From positions 1 to 16,541 of the forward strand of contig JAYFRE010000151.1 in the NCBI GenBank assembly GCA_034926235.1: a stretch of DNA of 16,541 bases, written 5' to 3'. This document shows positions 7,694 through 14,861 of this stretch, piece by piece. The notes under the pieces were generated by a model. That model worked only from the letters and a program-made list of their open reading frames with translations, did no database searches and was not told the origin of the DNA. The stretch is from JAYFRE01 sp034926235. GTDB lineage: Bacteria > Pseudomonadota > Alphaproteobacteria > Rhodospirillales > Magnetospirillaceae. A program made the translations under genes and the position numbers. How positions within the stretch are numbered: the first letter of the stretch is position 1; every line of letters begins with the position of its first letter.

Positions 7694-8209
7694 TCAGAAA
7701 CCCATGAGCTCGTCGATTTCGCCTTGGGCAAAGGTTTTGCTGCTGCCATTGATGATGGCGTTCGCAATATCCATCATCTTCTGTAAATTGCGCGACGCCT
7801 CCTGGCATAGATCCCGCAATCCTTCGCCACCCTGTTCCAGACAGGCCCCGATCCGTTCAACGGAAACCACCACCAGCGCGTTCATCTGCGTCACGATATC
7901 CTCGAACGGCGTCTTGTAGCGGTCGGGCACCGCCTCATAGGCCGCCATGGCCAGATCGCGGTCCGGAAAGTGGCTGTCCCTGAAATGGTCCAGATAACTT
8001 TTGGGCTGCCATTCCAGAACTTCCTCGAAACAGTCCGGCATGTCCGGGATCATCTCGATCAGCATGACGACTTCACTGAAATGATTAAGGAAATCCGTTG
8101 CTAGCAGCGTTTGGGCATTGATGTTCGTTCCAGCCATCCGCGCGCTGAAAAGCGCATAGGAATCGCCGTCTTCTTTCGCAATGCCGCCAGAGGGTGGATC
8201 TGTGCTCAT
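7694..8209 (-). CDS. Unknown 171-aa protein with FliM/CheZ-like C-terminal peptide
   Basis: I do not recognise a named family. The protein is acidic, apparently all-helical and without signal peptide or membrane segment. Residues about 18-60 (YALFSARMAGTNINAQTLLA, then TDFLNHFSEVVMLIEMIPDM) and 85-150 look like packed helices. The last 11 residues, AQGEIDELMGF, resemble two CheY-P-binding peptides: the N-terminus of FliM (S-Q-x-E-I-D-A-L-L) and the end of E. coli CheZ (Q-D-Q-V-D-D-L-L-D-S-L-G-F). A role in binding a CheY-like receiver is therefore a testable inference. The chemoreceptor and STAS genes lie within 4 kb. ATG 8209 is used; no strong SD is seen. It follows rlmH in the same direction after a 99-base gap. 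Confidence 0.75.
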   Translation of the reverse strand: MSTDPPSGGIAKEDGDSYALFSARMAGTNINAQTLLATDFLNHFSEVVMLIEMIPDMPDCFEEVLEWQPKSYLDHFRDSHFPDRDLAMAAYEAVPDRYKTPFEDIVTQMNALVVVSVERIGACLEQGGEGLRDLCQEASRNLQKMMDIANAIINGSSKTFAQGEIDELMGF

Positions 8210-8308
8210 CCGAAATCCGTTTAAAGCCCAATTCTTGTCATGTTAGCAGGAAGATCGCCGCGCCGCGACGAACGACAATGACGAAGAGAGGCCGACCAGA
8301 GCGTCCTG

Positions 8309-8767
8309 TCATCGGCGATGATAGGGATGGTTGGCCAGGATGCGCTCGGCGCGGTAAAGCTGTTCGGCCAGCAGAGCCCGGACCAGCATGTGCGGCCAGG
8401 TCATCCGGCCGAACGACAGCATGACATCCGCACGCTCCCGAACCGCCCGGTCATGCCCGTCCGCGCCGCCGATGAGAAAGGTCAGAACCGGCCGCGCATC
8501 CTCTTTCGCACCCTGGACGAAAGCCGCAAAGGCCTCGCTATCCATCTCCCGTCCGGCTTCATCCAGCGCCACGGTCAGTGCGCCATCCTGGATTTCGCCC
8601 AGAAGCAGGACGCCTTCACGCGCAATGCGGACGGAATCCGGCAACGGTCGCTTTTCTTCCAGTTCCTTCAGGGTCAGGGGCGCTACCAGCCGGGCCCGGT
8701 ACATCTCGAACAAGGCCTGTTCCGGGCCGCTCCGTGCATGCCCGATCGCGGCGAGGTGATAACGCAA
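8309..8767 (-). CDS. rlmH: 23S rRNA pseudouridine-1915 N3-methyltransferase
   Basis: RlmH is a small SPOUT methyltransferase that methylates N3 of pseudouridine 1915 in helix 69 of 23S rRNA on the 70S ribosome, using S-adenosylmethionine. The trefoil-knot signatures are clear: LIGGADG (about 98-104), LSFGRMTWPHMLVR and LLAEQLYRAERILANHPYHR at the end. TTG 8767 gives 152 residues beginning MRYHLAAIGHARSG, matching the family's start and usual length of about 155. An upstream ATG at 8902 would add 45 residues read through the end of rsfS. The TTG is six bases from the rsfS TGA (five bases between), with GGGCGGT just upstream, suggesting translational coupling. Confidence 0.93.
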   Translation of the reverse strand: MRYHLAAIGHARSGPEQALFEMYRARLVAPLTLKELEEKRPLPDSVRIAREGVLLLGEIQDGALTVALDEAGREMDSEAFAAFVQGAKEDARPVLTFLIGGADGHDRAVRERADVMLSFGRMTWPHMLVRALLAEQLYRAERILANHPYHRR

Positions 8768-8772
8768 CGGCG

Positions 8773-9204
8773 TCAGACCGCCCGAGACGAAGCGTCCGAC
8801 GCTGGCGTCTGCATCCCCCACATCCGTTCCAGGGCGTAAAAGGCGCGCACCTCGGGGCGGAACAAATGAACGATGATGTCCCCGGCATCGAGCAGGACCC
8901 AATCGCCCGCCGCCACACCTTCCGCCGACACCCGAAGCCCTTCCCCCTTCAGTTTTTCCTGAAGATGTTCGGCCATGGCGACGATTTGGCGTTGAGAACG
9001 GCCGCTGGCGATCACCAGATGATCCGCGATCAGCGAACGTCCCCGAAGATCGATGACGATCACGTCCTCGGCTTTATCGGCATCAAGCATCTCGACGACG
9101 ATGGCGGCCAATGTCTCCGGCTGGGCCGGTTGTGCGGTCACGGGTGGAATCGGACTCTCCTTATGATTGCTGTGTTCGTTCCGGGTAGCGGGCGGCTGGC
9201 TCAT
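8773..9204 (-). CDS. rsfS: Ribosomal silencing factor RsfS (Iojap/DUF143 family)
   Basis: RsfS binds ribosomal protein L14 on the free 50S subunit and blocks 30S joining, lowering translation when nutrients are short. The 143-residue product from ATG 9204 has a poorly ordered N-terminal 30 residues and then the complete domain at about 31-131 (AIVVEMLDADKAEDVIVIDL, SLIADHLVIASGRSQRQIVA, GDWVLLDAGDIIVHLF, YALERMWG). The frame is open further upstream, but that part is the shadow of nadD. The start overlaps the nadD stop as ATGA (9201-9204), so translation is probably coupled. rlmH follows five bases after its stop; both act on the 50S subunit. Confidence 0.93.
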   Translation of the reverse strand: MSQPPATRNEHSNHKESPIPPVTAQPAQPETLAAIVVEMLDADKAEDVIVIDLRGRSLIADHLVIASGRSQRQIVAMAEHLQEKLKGEGLRVSAEGVAAGDWVLLDAGDIIVHLFRPEVRAFYALERMWGMQTPASDASSRAV

Positions 9205-9812
9205 GACGTTCGTTCCCGTCTGTCCCGCCTGATGTCGGTCGCCGAGGCTGGATGACGGCGCTGACGCAGATAGGACCATGCCGGAGGAGCCTCGAGAGCC
9301 AGACGCCGGGCTTGGCGCGCCATGCGCCGAAATGCCCGGAAACGGTGGGCCGCCGGACCCGATAACGCATGATAAGAATAGGGACTGCGGTCGAAAACCG
9401 CAACCGGAAGGCTTTTGAAGATCGACGCCCATCGCCGCCAGCGTGGAATCTGCGCCAGATTGTCAGCCCCCATCAACCAGACGAAGCGGACCTTGGGAAA
9501 TCGGCGCAAAAGCGTCGTCAGCGTGTCGATGGTAAAACGCGTGCCCAAGGCCGCCTCGATTCCGGTGACGCGGATCCTGGGGTGGCGCGCCACGCGCCGG
9601 GCCGTGACCAGCCTGTCGTTGAAAGCCGCCATGCCGTTGGCCGGCTTCAAGGGATTCTGCGGACTGACCAGCCACCAGATCTCGTCCAGCCCAAGCTGGC
9701 TCAACGCGGCCAAGCTGATATGGCGATGCCCGTCATGGGCGGGATTGAACGACCCGCCCAGCAATCCGACCCGCCGCCGCCAGCGTCCGCCCCAAGCATT
9801 CAGATCCGTCAT
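9201..9812 (-). CDS. nadD: Nicotinate-nucleotide adenylyltransferase
   Basis: NadD joins nicotinate mononucleotide and ATP to give deamido-NAD in NAD synthesis, in the cytoplasm. The 203-residue length is normal. The nucleotidyltransferase signature VGLLGGSFNPAHDGHRHIS (about 15-33) includes the catalytic H-x-G-H-type motif, and the second signature SPQNPLK follows near residue 50. The usual substrate-binding segment GADNLAQIPRWRRW is present, followed by the positively charged end (RRDRRERTS). It lies 15 bases downstream of proA and overlaps rsfS by four bases. ATG 9812 starts the protein eight residues before the core. Confidence 0.95.
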   Translation of the reverse strand: MTDLNAWGGRWRRRVGLLGGSFNPAHDGHRHISLAALSQLGLDEIWWLVSPQNPLKPANGMAAFNDRLVTARRVARHPRIRVTGIEAALGTRFTIDTLTTLLRRFPKVRFVWLMGADNLAQIPRWRRWASIFKSLPVAVFDRSPYSYHALSGPAAHRFRAFRRMARQARRLALEAPPAWSYLRQRRHPASATDIRRDRRERTS

Positions 9813-9827
9813 GAAAGGGTTCGCACC

Positions 9828-11096
9828 TCAGGGCCGGACCTGGCCGGCCCCTCGGACGACATATTTGAAGCTGGTCAATTGCTCGACGCCGACCGGCCCG
9901 CGCGCATGAAGCTTACCCGTCGAAATGCCGATCTCGGCCCCCATGCCGAATTCACCGCCATCGGCGAACTGGGTCGACGCATTGTGCAGCACGATCGCGC
10001 TGTCGACCTCGGCCAGGAATCGCGCCGCTGCACCCGCATCGCCGGTGATGATGGCGTCGGTGTGGTGCGAGCCATAGCGTTCGATATGCCGGATCGCGCC
10101 TTCGACGCCGTCGACCAGCTTCACCGAGATGATGGCGTCCAGATATTCGGTGCCCCAATCGGATTCAGCGGCGGGCAAAACACGGGAATCGGCGGCCTGG
10201 GCCGCTTCGTCGCCCCGCACCTCGCAACCAGCGGCCAAAAGGTCCTCGATCAAGGGCTTGAGATGAGTCCCGGCCACGGCCTTGTCCACCAGCAGCGTCT
10301 CGGTCGCGCCGCAGACGCCGGTACGGCGCATCTTGGCGTTGATCACCACGCGCCGCGCCATGTCCAGATCGGCGGCCCGGTCGATATAGGTGTGGCACAA
10401 CCCTTCGAGATGCTGGAACAAAGGAATGCGGCTTTCGGCGCGGACCCGCTCGATCAGCGAACGGCCGCCGCGCGGCACGATCACGTCGATGAAATCGGTC
10501 ATCGTCAGCATGATCCCCACCGCAGCACGGTCCGAGGTCGGCACCATCTGGATCGCGGCCTTGGGCAGATCGGCGGCAGCCAGTCCTTCTTCCAGGCAGC
10601 GATGAATCGCGCCCGAAGACCGCAGACTTTCGGAACCGCCGCGCAGGATGGCGGCGTTGCCCGCCTTCAGGCACAAAGCGCCCGCGTCGGCGGTTACATT
10701 GGGACGACTTTCAAAAATGACCCCGATCACGCCCAGCGGCACGCGCACACGGGCGATGTCCAACCCGTTGGGACGCTGCCAGCGCGCCATTTCCACCCCG
10801 ACCGGATCAGGCAATTCAGCGACATCCTCCAGCCCCTTGGCCATCGCCTCGATCCGCTTGTCATCAAGCGCAAGGCGGTCCAGCAGCGCCGGGGTCAGAT
10901 CGCGGGCGCGCGCATCGGCCATGTCCTGGTCGTTGGCCGCCTGGATGTCTGCGGCGTGAGCACGAATCGCCGCTGCCGCAGCCCGAAGGGCGGCATTCTT
11001 GGCCTCGCTCGGCGCGCCGGCCAGAACATGGGCGGCGGCGCGGGCGCGGCGGCCCAGATCGGTCATAAGCTCGGGCAAGGAAAGCGATTCAGTCAT
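9828..11096 (-). CDS. proA: Gamma-glutamyl phosphate reductase
   Basis: ProA reduces gamma-glutamyl phosphate with NADPH to glutamate semialdehyde, the second step of proline synthesis. The 422-residue product has the aldehyde-dehydrogenase fold of the family. It shows VPLGVIGVIFESRPNVTADA and ALCLKAGNAAILRGGSES (about 119-157), VPRGGRSLI, and the catalytic cysteine Cys262 in KMRRTGVCGATETLL. ATG 11096 has no clear Shine-Dalgarno; ATG 11066 (MTDLGRRAR) is a possible alternative, also without one. It lies 127 bases downstream of proB, an unusually large gap for this pair, in which a separate weak promoter is possible. nadD follows after 15 bases. Confidence 0.96.
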   Translation of the reverse strand: MTESLSLPELMTDLGRRARAAAHVLAGAPSEAKNAALRAAAAAIRAHAADIQAANDQDMADARARDLTPALLDRLALDDKRIEAMAKGLEDVAELPDPVGVEMARWQRPNGLDIARVRVPLGVIGVIFESRPNVTADAGALCLKAGNAAILRGGSESLRSSGAIHRCLEEGLAAADLPKAAIQMVPTSDRAAVGIMLTMTDFIDVIVPRGGRSLIERVRAESRIPLFQHLEGLCHTYIDRAADLDMARRVVINAKMRRTGVCGATETLLVDKAVAGTHLKPLIEDLLAAGCEVRGDEAAQAADSRVLPAAESDWGTEYLDAIISVKLVDGVEGAIRHIERYGSHHTDAIITGDAGAAARFLAEVDSAIVLHNASTQFADGGEFGMGAEIGISTGKLHARGPVGVEQLTSFKYVVRGAGQVRP

Positions 11097-11140
11097 GGCA
11101 CATCACGTCACACGAAAAAAATAAGGGGTCGAGAATAGCG

Positions 11141-11168
11141 GATTTATGCATCACAGGGAAACAATCAA
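11141..11168 (-). promoter_or_regulatory. Possible weak promoter for proA
   Basis: In the 127-base proB-proA gap the minus strand reads TTGATT, a 16-base spacer and TAAATC, about 45 bases before the proA start. The -10 box is poor. A 12-base palindrome CAGCGATCGCTG (11196-11207) lies between this site and the proB stop. The assignment is weak; readthrough from proB is the alternative. Confidence 0.25.
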
Positions 11169-11223
11169 GGTTCCGGCGGAAAGCATGCGCTCGCGCAGCG
11201 ATCGCTGTCGGGACGAACCGATG

Positions 11224-12336
11224 TCAGCCTTCCAGGACCAGATCGTCGCGATGGATCAGCTCGTCACGTCCGGCATAACCCAGAATCGGTTCGATCTCGC
11301 CGCTGCGATGGCCAAGGATGCGCCGCGCCTCGTCCGAGGAATAGGCCACCAATCCACGCGCCACCGGCTTTCCCTTGCCGCTGACCACCACCACCGCATC
11401 GCCTTTCTGGAAATCGCCGTCGATCGCGGTCACACCGGCGGGCAGCAGGCTGCCCCCCTTCGCCAGGGCCCGGCAGGCGCCGTCATCGACCACCACGCGG
11501 CCTTGCGGCAGCAACGACCCCGCGATCCAACGCTTACGCGCCGTCAGCGGTTCATGATGCGACAAGAACCAGGTGCAGCGCCCCCCCTCGGCCATCGCCC
11601 GCAAGGGATTGAGCCCGCGTCCGGGGGCAATCGCCATGCGGCACCCCGCCGCCAGGGCGATGCGCGCCGCGACCAGCTTGGTGACCATCCCCCCCGAACC
11701 GAAGGCGCTGCCGGGATCGCCAGCCATGGATTCGATATCCGCCGTCAGCTCATGAACTTCGGGAATGAAGCGCGCATCCGGGTCGTGGCGCGGATCGGCG
11801 GTGTACAACCCGTCGATGTCTGACAGCAGCACCAGCGTGTCGGCGACGATCATCTGCGCGACTCTGGCCGCCAGACGGTCATTGTCGCCGAATTTAATCT
11901 CGGCAGTGGCGACGGTGTCGTTCTCGTTGATGACCGGGATCGCCCCCAGATGCAGCAGGGTTTCCAGCGTGTTGCGCGCGTTCAGGTAACGCCGCCGGTT
12001 TTCGGAATCGTCCAGGGTCAGCAGCACCTGCGCGACTTTGAGCCCATGATGGTCAAGCGATTCCTGATAGGCATGCGCCAGTTGGATTTGCCCCGCGGCG
12101 GCGGCGGCCTGTTTTTCTTCCAGCCGCAACGGCCCAGACGGCAACCGCAGATGATGCCGCCCGATCGCGACCGCGCCCGACGTCACCACCACCACCTCGC
12201 GCCCCTGATGCCTCAAGGCCGCCAGATCGCTGCAAAAGGCGTCCAGCCAGGGCCGGTTGACCGTGCCATCCGGCGACACCAGCAGCGCCGAGCCAACCTT
12301 GACCACCAGCCGGGACGCCGTTTCCAGCCGGGTCAT
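11224..12336 (-). CDS. proB: Glutamate 5-kinase with PUA domain
   Basis: ProB phosphorylates glutamate to gamma-glutamyl phosphate, the first and usually proline-inhibited step of proline synthesis. Residues 1-260 are the amino-acid-kinase domain: VVKVGSALL (11-19), VTSGAVAIGRHHL, INENDTV (136-142) and FGDNDRLAA (149-157). Residues about 279-365 are the PUA domain found in the long form of the enzyme; the 370-residue length fits. The ATG touches the obgE TAG with no base between, and a strong SD, AAGGAGG, lies inside the end of obgE. Translation of the two is thus probably coupled, tying the first proline enzyme to the ribosome-assembly GTPase. Confidence 0.96.
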   Translation of the reverse strand: MTRLETASRLVVKVGSALLVSPDGTVNRPWLDAFCSDLAALRHQGREVVVVTSGAVAIGRHHLRLPSGPLRLEEKQAAAAAGQIQLAHAYQESLDHHGLKVAQVLLTLDDSENRRRYLNARNTLETLLHLGAIPVINENDTVATAEIKFGDNDRLAARVAQMIVADTLVLLSDIDGLYTADPRHDPDARFIPEVHELTADIESMAGDPGSAFGSGGMVTKLVAARIALAAGCRMAIAPGRGLNPLRAMAEGGRCTWFLSHHEPLTARKRWIAGSLLPQGRVVVDDGACRALAKGGSLLPAGVTAIDGDFQKGDAVVVVSGKGKPVARGLVAYSSDEARRILGHRSGEIEPILGYAGRDELIHRDDLVLEG

Positions 12337-13494
12337 CTACGCCTCCTTGTCGTCGTCAGGAAGACCGGCATCGTCGTCGCCCCAATCTTCCCCGTCTTCC
12401 CAATCATCATCCCAGTCCTCGTCATCGAGAACGGGGCGCGCCGTTGCCGCCTTGCCGCGCCCACCGCTGGCTTGGGCGGCAAGCGGGCCCACGCCATGCT
12501 CGGTCCGACTGTCTCGGATACGCAACAACAGACCGGACAGCACCGGCTTCAGACCGAGCCCGGCCACGCCCGATAGCGGCAGAACGGGATTGCCGGTTTC
12601 CGCGCGCAACGCCGCCAGCTTGGCCTCGACCTCTTCCGGCATCAGCGAATCGCATTTGTTGAGCGCCACGATTTCGGGCTTGCCGGCCAGATCCGCGCCG
12701 TAAAGCGCCAACTCGCCCCGCACCACGCGGTAGGATTCGGCCACATCCTCTTCGGTGCCGTCGATCAGGTGCAAAAGAACGCGGCAGCGCTCGACATGCC
12801 CCAGGAACCGGTCGCCCAGACCCGCGCCCTTGTGCGCGCCCTCGATCAGGCCGGGAATGTCGGCGATGATGAATTCCTCGTCCCCCAATTGCGCCACGCC
12901 CAGATTGGGATGAAGCGTGGTGAAGGGATAATCGGCGATCTTGGGGCGGGCGCGGGTCACGGCAGCCAGGAAGGTCGATTTCCCGGCATTGGGCAGCCCC
13001 ACCAGACCGCAATCGGCGATCAGTTTGAGACGCAGCCAAATCCACATCTCCTGCCCCGGCCAGCCTTCATCGGCGCGGCGCGGGGCGCGGTTGGTGGCGC
13101 TCTTGTAATGGCTGTTGCCGAACCCGCCATCGCCGCCCTTCAGCAGCACGATGCGCTGTCCGGCCTCGGTCATGTCGGCCAGAACCTGGCTTCTGTCCTC
13201 GGATAAAAGCTGGCAGCCCACAGGGACCTTGATGATGACGTCATCACCTTTCGCCCCGGTACGGTCCCGCCCGCTGCCATGCATGCCGCGCGCGCCCCGG
13301 AAATGCTGCTGATAGCGGAAATCGATCAGCGTGTTGAGATTGTCCACGCATTCGATGATGACGTCACCGCCACGCCCGCCGTCGCCGCCGTCGGGGCCGC
13401 CATATTCGATGAATTTTTCGCGCCGGAAGCTGCACGCTCCGCCGCCGCCATCGCCGCTTTTGATAAAGATCTTGGCTTGATCGAGGAACTTCAT
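12337..13494 (-). CDS. obgE: Obg/CgtA ribosome-assembly GTPase
   Basis: ObgE is an essential GTPase that helps late 50S assembly and links it to (p)ppGpp and growth state. The 385-residue protein shows three parts. The glycine-rich OBG fold is at 1-158 (KSGDGGGGACSFRREKF, GGPDGGDGGRGGDV, KGGDGGFGNSHYKS). The GTPase domain has G1 GLPNAGKST (166-174), G3 DIPGLIEGA (212-220) and G4 NKCD (279-282). A C-terminal tail dominated by Asp, Glu and Trp (about 355-385) is the form seen in alphaproteobacteria. ATG 13494 is at the family start; the SD is weak. It lies downstream of rpmA but behind a strong terminator, so it probably has its own promoter in 13500-13562 or relies on readthrough. Confidence 0.97.
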   Translation of the reverse strand: MKFLDQAKIFIKSGDGGGGACSFRREKFIEYGGPDGGDGGRGGDVIIECVDNLNTLIDFRYQQHFRGARGMHGSGRDRTGAKGDDVIIKVPVGCQLLSEDRSQVLADMTEAGQRIVLLKGGDGGFGNSHYKSATNRAPRRADEGWPGQEMWIWLRLKLIADCGLVGLPNAGKSTFLAAVTRARPKIADYPFTTLHPNLGVAQLGDEEFIIADIPGLIEGAHKGAGLGDRFLGHVERCRVLLHLIDGTEEDVAESYRVVRGELALYGADLAGKPEIVALNKCDSLMPEEVEAKLAALRAETGNPVLPLSGVAGLGLKPVLSGLLLRIRDSRTEHGVGPLAAQASGGRGKAATARPVLDDEDWDDDWEDGEDWGDDDAGLPDDDKEA

Positions 13495-13562
13495 CCGAGT
13501 CGGATCCTAAACGTTGCCGCCCGAGCCGGATCAGAGTGGAACCGCCATCCGGCGCAGACAAT

Positions 13563-13598
13563 AAAATAAGGGGAACGGCGAGCCATTCCCCTTATTTT
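13563..13598 (-). terminator. Intrinsic terminator after rplU-rpmA
   Basis: A perfect 13-bp stem (plus-strand 13563-13575 and 13586-13598, loop of 10) lies between the rpmA stop and the obgE start. On the minus strand it ends in CTTATTTTATTG, a T-rich tail. On the plus strand it also ends in T6, so it could act both ways. It should release most rplU-rpmA transcripts before obgE. Confidence 0.88.
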
Positions 13599-13643
13599 TT
13601 AGATGACGCGGTCGGATACGACCGGGGAAAGGCTTAAGATGAC

Positions 13644-13904
13644 TTAAGCCTCCGGCGGCACCACCGTCACGAAGGTCCGATCCTCGGCCTTCTTAACGAA
13701 AGCCACGCGCCCATCGACCAGGGCGAACAGGGTATGATCGGTCCCCATGCCGACATTCGCGCCGGGATGGAACTTGGTGCCGCGCTGACGCACGATGATG
13801 TTGCCGGGAATCACCGCTTCGCCGCCGAACTTCTTGACGCCAAGGCGCCGGCCTGCGGTATCGCGACCGTTGCGGGAGCTACCGCCAGCCTTTTTATGAG
13901 CCAT
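13644..13904 (-). CDS. rpmA: 50S ribosomal protein L27
   Basis: The 86-residue length is typical. The N-terminus MAHKKAGGSSRNGRDTAGRR, followed by LGVKKFGGE and IIVRQRGTKFHPGANVGMG, is the conserved L27 core. Its unstructured N-terminal arm reaches the peptidyl-transferase centre, where it contacts tRNA ends. There is no Firmicutes-type cleavable N-terminal extension. An SD (AGGAGT-like) precedes ATG 13904. It lies 33 bases downstream of rplU in the usual pair and is closed by the strong terminator at 13563-13598. Confidence 0.98.
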   Translation of the reverse strand: MAHKKAGGSSRNGRDTAGRRLGVKKFGGEAVIPGNIIVRQRGTKFHPGANVGMGTDHTLFALVDGRVAFVKKAEDRTFVTVVPPEA

Positions 13905-13937
13905 TCTTTCCTACTCCTCAATCGTCGGGTCAGCGCC

Positions 13938-14240
13938 TTAGGCGCCGACCACCTCGGCGATACGCAGAACGGTCAGATCCTGCCGATGGCCTTTCTTGCG
14001 CCGATAGTTCTGACGACGCTTCTTCTTGAAGATGATGACCTTCTCGCCCCGGGTCTGCTCGACCAGGGTGGCGGTGACATAGGCGCCGTCCACCAGGGGA
14101 GTGCCCACCTTGTCTTCGGTCATCAGCACCTGGTCCAGGGTCACGGTATCACCGGCTTCGCCCGGAAGGCGTTCGACGATGATGACGTCCTGGGGCGCAA
14201 CCTTATACTGCTTTCCGCCGGTCTTGATGACTGCGAACAT
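13938..14240 (-). CDS. rplU: 50S ribosomal protein L21
   Basis: The 100-residue product begins MFAVIKTGGKQYKVAPQD, the normal L21 start. ATG 14240 is preferred over the in-frame TTG 14249, which would add three residues absent from the family. The basic central loop IIFKKKRRQNYRRKKGHRQD binds 23S rRNA in domain I. L21 is part of the early-assembling 50S core. It is the first gene of the rplU-rpmA unit, read from the promoter at 14312-14339 through a short leader with a hairpin. The upstream SD is weak (GGTTGAAG). Confidence 0.98.
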   Translation of the reverse strand: MFAVIKTGGKQYKVAPQDVIIVERLPGEAGDTVTLDQVLMTEDKVGTPLVDGAYVTATLVEQTRGEKVIIFKKKRRQNYRRKKGHRQDLTVLRIAEVVGA

Positions 14241-14274
14241 GAGCTTCAACCATTCACGCTAAACACGGGACCAG

Positions 14275-14295
14275 CCAGGGCCCGTCGAGCCCTGG
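14275..14295 (-). promoter_or_regulatory. Leader hairpin upstream of rplU
   Basis: CCAGGGC and GCCCTGG (14275-14281 and 14289-14295, loop of 7) form a perfect 7-bp stem in the predicted rplU transcript, 34 bases before the start codon and just after the predicted transcription start. L21 leader RNAs with autoregulatory roles are known in other bacteria. Here only the stem is seen, and control by L21 is inference. Confidence 0.4.
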
Positions 14296-14311
14296 GAAAT
14301 GAAAGGCGGGA

Positions 14312-14339
14312 GATATACCGCAACCCACCCCCCTGTCAA
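14312..14339 (-). promoter_or_regulatory. Sigma70-type promoter of rplU-rpmA
   Basis: The minus strand carries a perfect -35 TTGACA (14334-14339), a 16-base spacer and -10 TATATC (14312-14317). Transcription should start near 14305, giving a leader of about 65 bases that includes the hairpin at 14275-14295. This fits a highly expressed ribosomal protein operon. Confidence 0.8.
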
Positions 14340-14430
14340 ACATTTTCGCGTGAGAGACACCTCGCGCACGCGGGGCGTTATCATCCCCCGCCGCTGAATC
14401 CCTTACGATCCCCCTTCTCGCTCAAAGTGC

Positions 14431-14459
14431 TTGCCAGAGCAACCCGGCTGCACTAAATT
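14431..14459 (+). promoter_or_regulatory. Sigma70-type promoter of tRNA-Ser
   Basis: The plus strand reads TTGCCA (14431-14436), a 17-base spacer and TAAATT (14454-14459). The predicted start near 14466 is about 10 bases before the mature tRNA 5' end, which suits a single tRNA gene. It is divergent from the rplU promoter. Confidence 0.65.
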
Positions 14460-14475
14460 CCGCGCTTCCCGAAGC

Positions 14476-14565
14476 GGAGGGGTGCCGGAGCGGTCGATCG
14501 GGGCGGTCTCGAAAACCGTTGTACCTTTGCGGGTACCGTGGGTTCGAATCCCACCCCCTCCGCCA
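14476..14565 (+). tRNA. tRNA-Ser (anticodon CGA)
   Basis: A complete 90-base serine tRNA. The acceptor arms GGAGGGG (14476-14482) and CCCCTCC (14555-14561) pair perfectly, followed by discriminator G and encoded CCA (14563-14565). The anticodon loop CTCGAAA holds CGA at 14510-14512, reading UCG codons. A long variable arm (GTACC/GGTAC) marks class II, and the T-loop GTTCGAAT is standard. UCG is a frequent serine codon in this GC-rich sequence. Confidence 0.97.
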
Positions 14566-14861
14566 TTGCCGCCGATTGCCTTCTATAGCGCAATATTGCC
14601 GCCGATCACCACATTGCCTCCAAGCGACGCTGAGAACCGCCGTTTCTACTCTACAGCTCGATATATGTTGAATGCCAGAGACGGCAGAAATCGACCCCTA
14701 TGTGGTCATCCACGTCCCGATCAGACTTCACGAAAGCGGACATCTGTCCATGGTGTCGGATCGATCTCTAGGCATTGAAGGATCAGAGTGCCAAACGGCG
14801 CGACAAACACTATGTCGGGGGCCGCTCCAGCAGCCGAATGCTCTAAGCGAGAGTAGCCGCT
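14566..14861. other. Gene-free segment after tRNA-Ser with a short direct repeat
   Basis: About 296 bases with no supported gene. ATTGCCGCCGAT occurs at 14565-14576, starting on the last base of the tRNA CCA, and again at 14595-14606. Between them lies the palindrome GCAATATTGC (14590-14599). The rest shows no conserved reading frame and looks less GC-rich than the core genes. It would also receive the 3' end of the minus-strand 294-aa gene transcript; no intrinsic terminator is evident. Confidence 0.5.

Noticed and set aside
8768..8902. 45-residue N-terminal extension of rlmH from ATG 8902
   Set aside because: It is read through the coding end of rsfS and is absent from the family; TTG 8767 gives the normal RlmH start and length.
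9369..11138. 589-codon open frame on the plus strand
   Set aside because: It lies antisense to nadD and proA, which are unmistakable; long antisense frames are common in GC-rich DNA and the product has no recognisable content.
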